From: DATFVJ01 sp963820395
GTDB lineage: Bacteria; Actinomycetota; Actinomycetes; Streptosporangiales; Streptosporangiaceae
Direction: 5' to 3'
Assembly: GCA_963820395.1 (NCBI GenBank)
Contig: CAWGAE010000007.1
Span: forward strand, 248,001 to 312,000
Length of the DNA: 64,000 bases
Shown: one piece after another, positions 25,649 to 34,390 of the stretch
Layout of the letters: each line of letters begins with the position of its first letter
How positions within the stretch are numbered: the stretch's first letter is position 1
Made by a program: the position numbers and the translations under genes
Notes under the pieces: model-generated
What the model was told of the DNA's origin: nothing
The model's database searches: none
Seen by the model: only the letters and a program-made list of their open reading frames with translations

Positions 25649-26464
25649 CGTTACGGCACATGGCCGTTCGAGATCGGGCTGTGGGTGGGGAAGGCAGCGA
25701 CGCCGAACGTGATGGGACGCAAAGGTGACGGCCGCCAGGACACTGCGCGTAGCAAGGTCCACCAGTTCAAAGGCAATCCTCACAGCAAACCGTCTCCGAT
25801 CCCCCTCGAGGATTGTCCCTGGTGCGGCGAGCGCTTCAAGCCGGAGTCGTTCGCGCTACTGCCTGTTGACGATGCGCCGCGTGAGCTGCGGATCGTGTGC
25901 ACCAACCTCGAGTGCGACTTCAACGGCGATCGTCCGCTCCCGATCCTTGCTGTCGATGAGCCGATCTACCGGCGTCTGCCAACGTTCCTCGTTGCGACCG
26001 TGGACAAGTTCGCCACGCTCCCGTGGGTTGGTGCCTCGGGCGCCTTGCTCGGCGGCGCGGACAGGTATGACAGGGATGGCTTCTACGGCGCGGCGGAGCC
26101 CAGGCAGGGCAAGCCGCTCAGCGCGGCCCTGCCGCCGCCCGATCTTGTCATCCAGGACGAGCTTCATCTGATCTCCGGTCCGCTCGGCACGATGGCGGGC
26201 CTGTATGAGACGGCGATCGATGGGCTGTGCGTGCGCGATCTCGACGCGCGGGTGTGGCCGGCCCGAAGGTCATCGCCTCGACAGCGACGGTGAGACGCGC
26301 GCAGGACCAGATCCAGGCGCTGTTCGGCCGCTCACTAACACAGATCTTCCCGCCGCCGGGTCCGGACCGGCGCGACTCGTTCTTCGCTCGCACTGTGCCC
26401 GCTGCCGACGCTCCGGCGCGTCGCTACGTCGGTGTCGCCGCCCAGGGTCGCAACCCCAAGGTCG
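25649..26464 (+). pseudogene. drmA: Fragment of DISARM helicase DrmA
   Basis: The central region of DrmA is recognisable: WPFEIGLWVGKAATPNVMG, a zinc-knuckle start CPWCGERF, VDEPIYRRLPTFLVATVDKF, the DEAD-like PPDLVIQDELHLISGPLGTM, and after a frameshift near 26255 KVIASTATVRRAQDQIQALF and PPPGPDRRDSFFAR. DrmA is the SNF2-like helicase of the DISARM anti-phage system. Only about 270 of some 1,000 or more residues remain, the ends are lost, and transposase debris follows directly. No DrmB, DrmC or DISARM methylase is in the window, so the system is dead here. Confidence 0.8.
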
Positions 26465-26480
26465 TTTCTGGCTGGCGCTA

Positions 26481-26939
26481 ATGGGTGCCGCCGAGCGGGC
26501 CCCGGTCCAGTCCTGGGTCGTCCAGCAAGCCCGGAACCTGCTCATGGACCTGGGGGATGCCGGGACACGAGCGAAGTTCGTCCTGCATGACCGGGACGCC
26601 AGCTTCGCGCAGGCGTTCGATGCCGTATTCCAGGCGGCCGGGATCCGGGTCATCCGCTCCGCCGTTCAGGCACCGCGAATGAATTCGATCACGGAGCGGT
26701 GGATTGGCAGCTGCCGACGTGAGCTGCTGGACCGGACCCTGATCTGGAACCTGCGCCACCTGATGATAGTGCTGCGGGAGTACGAGGACTTCTACAACTC
26801 CCACCGGCCGCACCGCGGCCTGAACCAGGCCGCGCCACTGCGGCCGCTGCCAGATGGCATCACCGACTTGGATCATTTCCGGGTCCGGCGGCATGACCGC
26901 GTGGGTGGCGTCATCCACGAATATCGCCTGGTGGCATAG
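26481..26939 (+). pseudogene. C-terminal fragment of rve-type transposase
   Basis: The frame has WVVQQARNLLMDLGD, KFVLHDRDASFAQAF (second catalytic Asp), PRMNSITERWIGSCRREL (catalytic Glu) and ends HEYRLVA. The N-terminal half is missing. It is joined directly to the DrmA fragment and followed by a TTTTCGGCACC end motif. Confidence 0.85.
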
Positions 26940-26949
26940 GTTTTCGGCA

Positions 26950-27259
26950 CCTATAGGTCTTCCAGGCCGAGGGCATCCGGATCATCAAGACACCGGTACG
27001 CCCCGTGCGAACGCGATCATGGAACGCTGGGTGGGCAGCCTACGCCGGAGATCCTCGACCGGATCCTCATCGTCGCCGCGCACCTACGGATGGTTCTTGC
27101 CGAATACGAAGCCCATTTCAATACCCATCGGCCCCATCGATCCCTGGAACAGGCCAGCCCGCTGCGGGCGCTTCCCGACCCCAATCGACGCCGATGCCGA
27201 AGTCATCCGGCATGGGCCGGCTCGGCGGGCTCCTGCACGAATACTCCCAGGTCGCATAG
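26950..27259 (+). pseudogene. Second rve-type transposase fragment, frameshifted
   Basis: Short pieces in shifting frames correspond to FQAEGIRIIKTP, NAIMERWVGS, HFNTHRPHRSLEQASP and HEYSQVA with stop. The element end motif TTTCCGGCACCCAC follows to about 27285 and abuts the broken terC gene. Confidence 0.8.
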
Positions 27260-27289
27260 GGTGGCCGAGTTTCCGGCACCCACACGCTG

Positions 27290-27960
27290 AGCAGGGCGTA
27301 CAGCTGCCGCAGCCCCATGAGCGCGAACGCGTTGGCGATGAACAGCAGGTAGCGGTTTTTGGGGTGAGGCCGAAGATCGCGGGGATCCAGGGCGAACATC
27401 ACGTCGGCGGTGGCGATGGCCAATCATGACCAGCAGCATCGGCGTGAGCAGCCGCTGTCCTGCCACCCGCACCGACAACCGGGCGCCGTGGTAGTCCGTT
27501 CTGGTGGGCAGCAGACGGCTGGCACACCGCAGCACGCGGTTCTTGGTGGTGTCAGGCTGGACGCCCTCGTGACGGGCGAACCACACCGCGGTGAAAAGCA
27601 GCAAAGCGCCGAACAGGTTGAAGGTGACCGAGAACCGGTGGATTGGGGCCGCCCCGACGGCGACGAACCCGCTGCGCAGCATCAGTGTGACGACGAGACC
27701 GGCCAGCAGCACCCGGGCCTCCTGGGCGGCGGATACCGCGAAGGCGGTGATGACGACCACGAACGCGAACAGATTGTCCACCGACAGCCTGTACCCGGTG
27801 AGGTATCTGGCGAAGAACTGCCCGGCCACCTGCGCACCCGACCCGACGCCAGACCAACGCCGAACGCGACTGCCAGTGTGGCGTAGACGCCGATCCACGC
27901 GTCGGCTTGGGCCAGGGTGGGGCGGCGTCGGTGGCCCAGCCGAGATGCGTGGCGCCTGCC
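27290..27960 (-). pseudogene. TerC-family membrane protein, truncated and frameshifted
   Basis: Recognisable TerC blocks are GYRLSVDNLFAFVVVITAFA, RSGFVAVGAAPIHRFSVTFN, RLLPTRTDYHGARLSVRVAG and IANAFALMGLRQLYALL, spread over several frames. The family comprises integral membrane proteins with an acidic SVDN metal-site motif, linked to tellurite resistance and metal export. The C-terminus is replaced by the end of a transposase element at about 27288. Confidence 0.75.
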
Positions 27961-28092
27961 GGTTGCTGGCGGCGGGACCCGGCCGGTCAGCGCTGGGACG
28001 CGGATGTGCCCGGTGAGCGGCGGCTCCGGTTGGAGATGCCTGGCGGATGTGTTCCGCGAACGCTGGCCGCCGCCCTGGCATGGGCAGCCCGT

Positions 28093-28590
28093 TCAGCCGG
28101 TGCCGCCGCCGGTGCTGCCGGCGGGCGGCTCACCCTGCCCGACCCTGCTGCCCGAGATGGTGCGGCCGCCGCCGGCCGCACGGGTGATCTCAACCCGGCG
28201 GGCCTGGGTCTTCGGTGACGCGGGGATGGTCACGTGCAGGACGCCGTCGGCGTAGCCGGCGGTGAGGTTCTCAGAGTCCACGCCCTCGCCGAGGGACAGC
28301 TGCCGGGTGAACGACCCCTGGGGCCGCTCGGCGACAATGACCTGGTCGCTGTCGCCGTAGTGAGGGGCGCGTTCGGCGCCGATCGTCAAGGCGCCGTGCT
28401 CGACGGTCACCTCGATCCTGTCCGGGTCGACGCCGGGCAGGTCGGCCTCGACGTGGTAGCTGCCGTCCTCGCTGCGGTACACGTCCATGGGCATGCCGAG
28501 CGGGGCACGCGTCCCGCTCGCGGCCATGGAGATGAGCCGGTCGAACTCCCGGAACGGGTCCCGGAAGGGCTCGAACCTGATCACTGACAT
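28093..28590 (-). CDS. Hsp20/alpha-crystallin small heat-shock protein
   Basis: This 165-residue protein starts MSVIRFEPFRDPFREFDRLI. The alpha-crystallin domain runs from about residue 35, with EADLPGVDPDRIEVTVEHGA and the closing GVLHVTIPASP. A Gly-rich tail follows. The family holds unfolding proteins in a refoldable state. AGGAGG lies seven bases before the ATG. Intact. Confidence 0.9.
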   Translation of the reverse strand: MSVIRFEPFRDPFREFDRLISMAASGTRAPLGMPMDVYRSEDGSYHVEADLPGVDPDRIEVTVEHGALTIGAERAPHYGDSDQVIVAERPQGSFTRQLSLGEGVDSENLTAGYADGVLHVTIPASPKTQARRVEITRAAGGGRTISGSRVGQGEPPAGSTGGGTG

Positions 28591-28872
28591 CGCTGCCTCC
28601 TCCTGGTGTGGTGTCCATCTGCTCAGCGGCGCCTATGTCGCCGCCACCCGCACACAGCACCGGCCCTCTGCGGGATCGAGCCGGGCTACGGCCGTGGTCT
28701 TGGGCAGCGAGGTAAGGAGCCCGCAACGAGGGCCAGGTTCCTCTGGGTCCATCCCAGACCTCCGATCAGACGGGTGGGACAGGCTGCCTGGGCGTCGCCC
28801 AGGCCTCCGCTGCGTCAGCAGCCGGGGGGGCGCAGCCGGGACGCAGCGGAGGTGTGGGCGGGCGAGCCGACG

Positions 28873-29034
28873 CTAACCGACGCCCATCAGCGCGGGCGTG
28901 AGCCGCTGGCGGGCATGGCGTGGCGCTGCGATCATCGTCGCCGGGTCGCCGCCGGGCCGGGCCAGGGCCACCAGGCCCGCGGCCTCAAGCTCCGTGGCCG
29001 TGAAGGCGTTCCCGCTGGCCGTGAAGGCGTTCAT
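28873..29034 (-). CDS. Cassette microprotein B, copy 2 (53 aa)
   Basis: The product starts MNAFTASGNAFTATELEAAG and ends RLTPALMGVG. Compared with copy 1 it has an internal NAFTA duplication that keeps the frame. The start lies four bases after the stop of microprotein A, which suggests coupled translation. Confidence 0.5.
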   Translation of the reverse strand: MNAFTASGNAFTATELEAAGLVALARPGGDPATMIAAPRHARQRLTPALMGVG

Positions 29035-29038
29035 CGTG

Positions 29039-29179
29039 TCACCGCTTCCGCATCCGCGGCCGCCAGGCCAGGGATCTGGCCCGGCGGCTGGCATCGGGCA
29101 CCGGCAGGCTCAGCCGAATACGAGGCGGCCCTGCGGGCGCCATGACCACGGCGACGATGATGACGAGGCCGATGAGCAG
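29039..29179 (-). CDS. Cassette microprotein A, copy 2, one membrane segment
   Basis: A CTG start after GGAGGA gives LLIGLVIIVAVVMAPAGPPR and a basic end (RMRKR), 46 residues. The extra codon relative to copy 1 (PPRIR against PRIR) is an in-frame difference. Start codon inferred as for copy 1. Confidence 0.45.
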   Translation of the reverse strand: MLIGLVIIVAVVMAPAGPPRIRLSLPVPDASRRARSLAWRPRMRKR

Positions 29180-29243
29180 GCGCTCCTCCGGTAGCCCCGG
29201 GTAGCTGGCCGCCGTCGGCGGCTGAGATCCGGTGCGTGTCTTG

Positions 29244-29298
29244 CACGCTACGCCCGCAACAGAAAACTAGCAATGGTTTTCCAGAAAATGGTAGCGTG
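29244..29298. promoter_or_regulatory. Nested palindrome, cassette copy 2
   Basis: Same sequence as in copy 1: outer arms CACGCTAC/GTAGCGTG and inner arms GAAAAC/GTTTTC, ending four bases before the regulator ATG. Confidence 0.6.
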
Positions 29299-29301
29299 TG
29301 G

Positions 29302-29592
29302 ATGGTGGCGAACTGGACCTTCCTGACCAACCACGCCCGGGTGCTGCTGTGCATCGCACACGACCCGGGCGCGCGGCTGCGCGACATCGCCGCCAGCGCG
29401 GGCATCACCGAACGCGCCGCCCACGGCATCGTCACCGACCTGACCGCAGCCGGCTACATCGTCAAACAGAAAAACGGCCGCCGCAACCGCTACCAGATCC
29501 AGGCACACCTGCCGCTGCCAGAACCCACCCGCCGGGAACCCACCGTCGGCGAAATCCTCGCCCTGCTGGCCGGAACCGGCGCGCGGCCGTGA
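29302..29592 (+). CDS. Winged-helix regulator, cassette copy 2
   Basis: It is 96 residues long and differs from copy 1 only near the C-terminus (REPTVGEILALLAGTGARP against RERTVGDVLALLAGTGARQ). The helix-turn-helix and wing are unchanged, so all copies should bind the same palindrome. The ATG at 29302 is preferred for the same reasons as in copy 1. Confidence 0.8.
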   Translation: MVANWTFLTNHARVLLCIAHDPGARLRDIAASAGITERAAHGIVTDLTAAGYIVKQKNGRRNRYQIQAHLPLPEPTRREPTVGEILALLAGTGARP

Positions 29593-29685
29593 CCGGTGCT
29601 GAGCGGACGCACCCGGAGCCGCCACCGGCCAGGCAAGATGCCACCGCACGAGCCGGCCGCCTCGTAAAGCGCCATGCGCGCGACC

Positions 29686-29879
29686 TCAGGTTCGGTGTAT
29701 ACGCGGTGCGGATGCAGGAACCACGCCTTCGCGCTTGCCCTCGTCGATGTCGGCCCGGGCCATCCAGTTCCGCAAGCACTCGGCGATCCCCAGGTCCGTC
29801 GCGATCTGGGCGATCGGCTTCTCCCGCGCCGGGCCAGCTCAACGGCACGGCGGAACTCCGGTGGCTTCGGTGCAGGCAT
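29686..29879 (-). pseudogene. IS3-type orfA fragment
   Basis: The start MPAPKPPEFRRAVELARRG and, after a frameshift, EKPIAQIATDLGIAECLRNW are the helix-turn-helix of an IS3-family OrfA. It ends early in GKREGVVPASAPRIHRT with a stop. No orfB follows. It interrupts the secreted-protein remnant upstream. Confidence 0.6.
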
Positions 29880-29884
29880 TGCGG

Positions 29885-30087
29885 ACTCCCCTCAGGTGCC
29901 GGTGTTCGTGATGGACACCCGCCAGAACACGTTCAATCCCACTCGGCACCGCGGTCGCGGAGGCCCAGTCCCTGCCGTCCTCCCAGCCGCATTGCGGAGC
30001 AGTCGTGCACACCTGCACGCTGATGCCGATGCTGGCCGTGGTGTCCGCCGACGCAGCGGTCGGCGCCCAGGCCAGCAGGACCAACAC
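29885..30087 (-). pseudogene. N-terminal remnant of a secreted protein
   Basis: A hydrophobic signal-like start (LVLLAWAPTAASA) is followed by DTTASIGISVQVCTTAPQCG and, after a frameshift, FWRVSITNTGT, which resembles a DUF11-like extracellular beta-domain. The rest has been replaced by the IS3 orfA fragment. Start codon uncertain. Confidence 0.4.
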
Positions 30088-30286
30088 GGGCAGCAGGCGC
30101 GCAATGATCCCGGATCAATCCACCCGAGGACAAGGAGGCCGCCGCTCAGTAAGACCTGCGCGACGGTGCCTGATCCAGGGGACAGATTCCGGCCAGATCG
30201 GGGTCGGCCACGCTGTCGAGCACGTCGTGCACATCGCGGCGGGGGCTGCGGCGTATCGGCGGCGGGGCACCCTTCTTCATGACGCA

Positions 30287-30424
30287 TCACCACTCGCCCG
30301 GCGCGCAGTGGAGTTCGCGGACGTCCCGCTCGTACTGGTCGAGCGCGGCGATGAGGACGTCAATCTCCTCGGGCCGGAGTTCCCCGGGGCTGCCGTCCCT
30401 GGCGATCCGGTTCAGCTTCTGCAT
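30287..30424 (-). CDS. Small hypothetical protein, 45 aa
   Basis: The product starts MQKLNRIARDGSPGELRPEE and continues IDVLIAALDQYERDVREL, amphipathic helices. Its start overlaps the end of the upstream gene by 13 bases. It is last in the minus-strand operon headed by the HTH gene at 31899. Confidence 0.5.
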   Translation of the reverse strand: MQKLNRIARDGSPGELRPEEIDVLIAALDQYERDVRELHCAPGEW

Positions 30425-30992
30425 GACAGCCGCGATGCGCGATCTGGTCCCCCGGGGCCGAAGTTGCTCCAGTCCTCGCCCTCGATGGCGCGCTCGACCT
30501 CGACGACCTCACCGTCCTGGGTCATGGCCAGCAGCGCGGTCCCGTCTCGGGTGAAGAGCGGACGGCCGTCGCCATCTTTCCGCGCCGCCTCGTATGGGTG
30601 ATCGAGGACCTCGTGGAACGCCGCCTCGTACGGGTTCGGGAAGAACTCGTTCAGCATCCGGGATGACGCGGTATTGCCGATTCCGTTCGTGGTGGTCACG
30701 ATGCCCCCCGAACGGCTCCGCTGCGGTGTCGGGGACCGGCCCGTTCAGGATCTCCTCGATGCGCTCCGGACTGTAACCCTGGGACGCCAGCATCCGAGTG
30801 TGATGCGACGCTCCCGCGGACAGGCTCGCTGACAGCTTGGCGTGCCTCTTGCTGCCCGGCATGGGCGCGTGAGCTGGTCGGCGAGGTCGGGGCGGGCACA
30901 CCGATCACCTGGCGCGGCGCTACAGACCCCTGAGGGGCGGACCCTCCAGGGCTGATCCTCTGGGGGGCTTTCTGCTGAGCGGGGGTGTTCAC
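30412..30992 (-). pseudogene. Hypothetical protein with two one-base frameshifts
   Basis: The GTG at 30992 overlaps the stop of the preceding gene (MNTPAQQKAPQRISPGGSAP). Coding character then moves to MPGSKRHAKLSASLSAGASH and GYSPERIEEILNGPVPDTAA after the GGG at 30863-30865, and to TTTNGIGNTASSRMLNEFFP and YEAAFHEVLDHPYEAARKDG after the C6 run at 30704-30709. Removing one base at each site yields one continuous frame of about 190 residues. Function unknown. The paired homopolymer lesions suggest assembly errors. Confidence 0.5.
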
Positions 30993-31690
30993 GGGCGGCC
31001 CCCGTGCTTGGCTTCCAGGTGCTTACAGGCCCGCCAGTAGGCCTGCTTCAGCGACTTGACCTCGCCGATCCAGCCACACGCGGGGCACAGAACCACAGGC
31101 ATCAGGTCGCCGTCGTGGTACGCGATGACCAGCGGGAAGGTGTACGCGTTCAGGGGCTTGCCAGGGCCGGCCTCATCCTGGCGACGCCGCCAGGCCTCCC
31201 GGTGGGCCTCCTGCCGCCGCTGGTGCCACCACCCGTGGGCGGGGTCCTCGGCGTGCGCGTTGGCGAGCCAGTACCCATGCCCGAGGTCGACCACCTGGCT
31301 CCGCCACCCGTCGTCACACCCGGCGCACTCGACCGCGGGCACGAGGGGGTCACCCGCGACAATGATCGGGTAGCCGCCGGGGTCGGCGTGGGCTGCTTCC
31401 CGCCACGCCTGGTGGCGCTGCCGGTACCGCTCCGCCCGCTCGTCCCGCTCCGCCTGGGTGGCCTCAAACCGGGCCCGCTGGCCGTCCGTGATGTGGTCCG
31501 GGCAGTTCGAGAAGCCGGTCACTTTCGGCCGCTGACAGGGGCGTCCCGTGGTCTTCGCGAGCGCCCCGCACCGGGACGGGTCACCGCTAGTAGCGTTAGC
31601 GGCCGGCCCGTCCACGACGCTGCTGCCATCTAGATCCGCGAGGCTGGGGTCCAGCCCTGCCTCTGCCAGCCAGCTCATATCCGTGGTCAT
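30989..31690 (-). CDS. Cys-rich zinc-binding hypothetical protein
   Basis: From the ATG at 31690, which overlaps the stop of the HTH gene, the product has 233 residues and starts MTTDMSWLAEAGLDPSLADL. Cysteine groups CGALAKTTGRPCQRP with CPDH, CAGCDD and CPACGW suggest two zinc sites. A charged helical region (ATQAERDERAERYRQRHQ) lies between them. The CGALAKTTGRPC block resembles small Cys clusters found in phage and ICE proteins. Function unknown. Confidence 0.65.
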   Translation of the reverse strand: MTTDMSWLAEAGLDPSLADLDGSSVVDGPAANATSGDPSRCGALAKTTGRPCQRPKVTGFSNCPDHITDGQRARFEATQAERDERAERYRQRHQAWREAAHADPGGYPIIVAGDPLVPAVECAGCDDGWRSQVVDLGHGYWLANAHAEDPAHGWWHQRRQEAHREAWRRRQDEAGPGKPLNAYTFPLVIAYHDGDLMPVVLCPACGWIGEVKSLKQAYWRACKHLEAKHGGRP

Positions 31691-31899
31691 ATGGCGGTCC
31701 CGGCCGCGGGCTCGCGGGTCTCGGCGGCCTCGCTGTGCCGGATCCATTCGTCGATCCGGTCCTTGAGATAGCAGCGCGTCCCGCCAAGCGGGAATGTCGG
31801 GGGCCCGATGCCCACCCGTCGCCACCTCTTGAGTGTCGCCACCGAGGTGTGCAGGTACTCGGCGGTCCCGCCTGCGTGCATGACGCCGGAGTCGGCCAT
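31687..31899 (-). CDS. Excisionase-like helix-turn-helix protein
   Basis: A 70-residue protein with one winged HTH of the AlpA/excisionase type: EYLHTSVATLKRWRRVGIGP, GGTRCYLKDRIDEWI. AAGGGGA lies just before the ATG. It heads a tightly overlapping minus-strand operon (31899 to 30287), as is usual for excisionase or control genes of small integrated elements, but no integrase adjoins it. Confidence 0.7.
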   Translation of the reverse strand: MADSGVMHAGGTAEYLHTSVATLKRWRRVGIGPPTFPLGGTRCYLKDRIDEWIRHSEAAETREPAAGTAI

Positions 31900-32185
31900 C
31901 GCGGTCCCCTTTTTGCCGGTTTGAACCACATTGATGCAATCTATCACGATCTTGTGCGGGCATAGAGTAGGTGATTGTCGGCGTGTCGTCCACCTCTCCG
32001 AATCCGCGAAGATTATGACCTGCATCACGGTGGCAGCGACCAGGAGGGGCGGACCGCAGGGACGCGGGAGCTGCCGACCGGGACCGCCTGTCCAGCCCGC
32101 GAAATTCATCCGGGCCGGGACGGGACATCGGGCCACGATGAGCCGCTAAAGTGCTGACCCTGGTGGGTCGCACTGGGCTCAACAC

Positions 32186-32646
32186 ATGAGCAGAGGCCCA
32201 GGAGCAACGCAGCAGGCCGTCACCGCGTTCCTCGCGTCGCAGCTACGGCGTGCACGCACCGCGAGCTTCACCCCTTTGCCCGGATCGTACTGGGAAAGGT
32301 GGCCGGGTCCGGCCCGCACACGTCACCGATCGGGCCGAGCGCCCGTGGCCGGCGTGGCACGAGGTCTCGGAGGTGGCCTGCCACGTCTTCCATGATCACG
32401 ACGCGGACCCTGACTGTGACGTCCGCACCAGGGCGCAGCTCGAATCCGTCCGCAGCGTCTGCAAGAAGCTTGCGGCCGAGGGACTGGCCGAGCCGGATCT
32501 CAGGTACGGGTCGCGCATCGTCAATCGCACCTTCGCGCGCCTGACGAAGTGCTGCGCGTCCGGCCGGTACTGACCGAGAATCAGCGGGCCGCCAAGCAGG
32601 CCCTGAAACGCGCCGAGGAAGAGGACTGGCAGATACTGCACCGGTG
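32186..32646 (+). pseudogene. Hypothetical protein, frameshifted, divergent from the HTH operon
   Basis: Coding-like segments occur in successive frames: MSRGPGATQQAVTAFLASQL, then WPAWHEVSEVACHVFHDHDA and RTRAQLESVRSVCKKLAAEG, then RPVLTENQRAAKQALKRAEE with EDWQILHR and stop. They suggest one gene of about 150 residues with at least two shifts. The start MSRGPGxxQ resembles small actinophage DNA-binding proteins. It is transcribed away from the HTH operon. Confidence 0.45.
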
Positions 32647-32650
32647 ACCT

Positions 32651-33069
32651 CGTCGTCATCGGGCCCGCCGCTCCCACTCGCGCCGATGGCGCGGTGCCAG
32701 TGCGATCCCACGCGTATGCCCGGACCGCACCCGATGCGCTACCTCCAGCCTCCAGCCGGGCGACAGCACGCTCGGCAGCATCGCGGGTCAGCGGGATTTT
32801 GCCTGCGCAGCTGCGGGTAGGCGGACGCGGGTGGTCAGACTGGTTGTCGTCCAGGTGGTCGCGCCCGTCGAAGACGAGGCCGCGCGAGTCGACCATCACG
32901 ATCGCGCGGCGAAGGTTGGCGCCGGGGTCCTGCTCGCGGACGACCGTCTCGGCGAGGCGCGCGATACGGGTGCCGGCCGCGCCCGCGCCGCGGCGCAGCC
33001 GATGCGGGGGCCAGCTGGCAAGCGCGAAGGCGTGGTTCCTGCATCCGCACCGCCTGTACACCGAACCTG
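32651..33069 (-). pseudogene. Unidentified coding remnant
   Basis: Part of a long minus-strand frame here looks coding (TRIARLAETVVREQDPGANL, RRAIVMVDSRGLVFDGRDHL) but has no clear start or end; the same frame runs back into the antisense of cassette copy 3. I do not recognise the family. Confidence 0.3.
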
Positions 33070-33426
33070 ACGTCGCGCGCATGACTCCCCCGGGCCTGAT
33101 CACTGGCTGGCGCGGCGAATCCGTGCGGCCGACGTCGGCGGGGCGGACAAGCTCGGGGAGCTGCGGCGCCGCGGCGGCCGGAGCCGTGGCGGGCGTGGTA
33201 CCGGCGAGCCGGCGACGTCTGCATGATCGCGGCCATCGCCCCGGCGGCCCGGGCAGGTCCCCCGCGGTCAGCCGCGCCGTGGCAGTCGCCCAGGTTCGGC
33301 TGAACCGGGTGGCCGGCATCCATTCAAGGTCCCGGCGCTGCCCGCCGGCGCTTTTGCGAGGCGGCCTGCTGGCGGTGGCGTCTTGCCTGGCCGGTGGCGG
33401 CTCCGGGTGCGTCCGCTCAGCACCGG

Positions 33427-33717
33427 TCACGGCCGCGCGCCGGTTCCGGCCAGCAGGGCGAGGATTTCGCCGACGGTGGGTTCCCGGCGGGTGGGTTCTG
33501 GCAGCGGCAGGTGTGCCTGGATCTGGTAGCGGTTGCGGCGGCCGTTTTTCTGTTTGACGATGTAGCCGGCTGCGGTCAGGTCGGTGACGATGCCGTGGGC
33601 GGCGCGTTCGGTGATGCCCGCGCTGGCGGCGATGTCGCGCAGCCGCGCGCCCGGGTCGTGTGCGATGCACAGCAGCACCCGGGCGTGGTTGGTCAGGAAG
33701 GTCCAGTTCGCCACCAT
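33427..33717 (-). CDS. Winged-helix regulator, cassette copy 3
   Basis: Predicted protein is identical to copy 2 over the whole 96 residues, including the REPTVGEILALLAGTGARP end. The start ATG at 33717 directly follows the palindrome. Three regulators with the same DNA-binding surface would be expected to cross-regulate all three cassettes. Confidence 0.8.
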   Translation of the reverse strand: MVANWTFLTNHARVLLCIAHDPGARLRDIAASAGITERAAHGIVTDLTAAGYIVKQKNGRRNRYQIQAHLPLPEPTRREPTVGEILALLAGTGARP

Positions 33718-33720
33718 CCA

Positions 33721-33775
33721 CACGCTACCATTTTCTGGAAAACCATTGCTAGTTTTCTGTTGCGGGCGTAGCGTG
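33721..33775. promoter_or_regulatory. Nested palindrome, cassette copy 3
   Basis: The same nested inverted repeat as at 5897-5951, in reverse orientation, between the regulator and the microprotein pair. Confidence 0.6.
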
Positions 33776-33839
33776 CAAGACACGCACCGGATCTCAGCCG
33801 CCGACGGCGGCCAGCTACCCGGGGCTACCGGAGGAGCGC

Positions 33840-33980
33840 CTGCTCATCGGCCTCGTCATCATCGTCGCCGTGGTCATGGCGCCCGCAGGGCCGCCTCGTA
33901 TTCGGCTGAGCCTGCCGGTGCCCGATGCCAGCCGCCGGGCCAGATCCCTGGCCTGGCGGCCGCGGATGCGGAAGCGGTGA
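33840..33980 (+). CDS. Cassette microprotein A, copy 3, one membrane segment
   Basis: A GGAGGA site precedes a CTG codon opening LLIGLVIIVAVVMAPAGPPR; the frame ends RMRKR with TGA, 46 residues as in copy 2. Single predicted membrane helix with a basic tail. Confidence 0.45.
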   Translation: MLIGLVIIVAVVMAPAGPPRIRLSLPVPDASRRARSLAWRPRMRKR

Positions 33981-33984
33981 CACG

Positions 33985-34146
33985 ATGAACGCCTTCACGG
34001 CCAGCGGGAACGCCTTCACGGCCACGGAGCTTGAGGCCGCGGGCCTGGTGGCCCTGGCCCGGCCCGGCGGCGACCCGGCGACGATGATCGCAGCGCCACG
34101 CCATGCCCGCCAGCGGCTCACGCCCGCGCTGATGGGCGTCGGTTAG
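33985..34146 (+). CDS. Cassette microprotein B, copy 3 (53 aa)
   Basis: Same protein as in copy 2 (MNAFTASGNAFTATELEAAG to LMGVG). It starts four bases after the stop of microprotein A. No separate ribosome site is evident, which fits translational coupling. Confidence 0.5.
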   Translation: MNAFTASGNAFTATELEAAGLVALARPGGDPATMIAAPRHARQRLTPALMGVG

Positions 34147-34353
34147 CGCCGGCTCGCCCGCCCCCGGCGTCCCGCCCGGCCGCTGACGCAGCGGTGGACT
34201 CGTTTGGCTGCCATGCTCGAACGTCGCCATGACGAGACCGAAGTCGCAAGCTCTGGGACACGTGGGACAGAACGGGAAGTAATGCCCAATTTAGGATAGG
34301 AGGTCCCTAACGCGACAGGCAGACAGACAGGCAGGATACTGGTAGGTCAAAAC

Positions 34354-34390
34354 GAGACCGCCGGAGCGCTAGCCGTGCTGCGGCGGTCTC
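34354..34390. terminator. Candidate terminator hairpin
   Basis: GAGACCGCC (34354-34362) pairs with GGCGGTCTC (34382-34390) around a 19-base loop. It lies downstream of cassette copy 3 and could end its microprotein transcript. Confidence 0.45.

Larger units (their letters stand above)
28792..29592. repeat. Regulator/microprotein cassette, copy 2
   Basis: Same arrangement and orientation as copy 1. It is nearly identical to copy 3 (33427-34190), which is inverted. The similarity to copy 3 continues past the regulator stop for some tens of bases and reappears in flanking sequence (29660-29740 against 33010-33090). Confidence 0.85.
33427..34190. repeat. Regulator/microprotein cassette, copy 3 (inverted)
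   Basis: Inverted relative to copies 1 and 2, and nearly identical to copy 2. The outer edge near 34150-34200 is shortened compared with the other copies. With copy 2 it forms a long inverted repeat around the HTH-led operon and the IS3 remnant. Confidence 0.85.
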
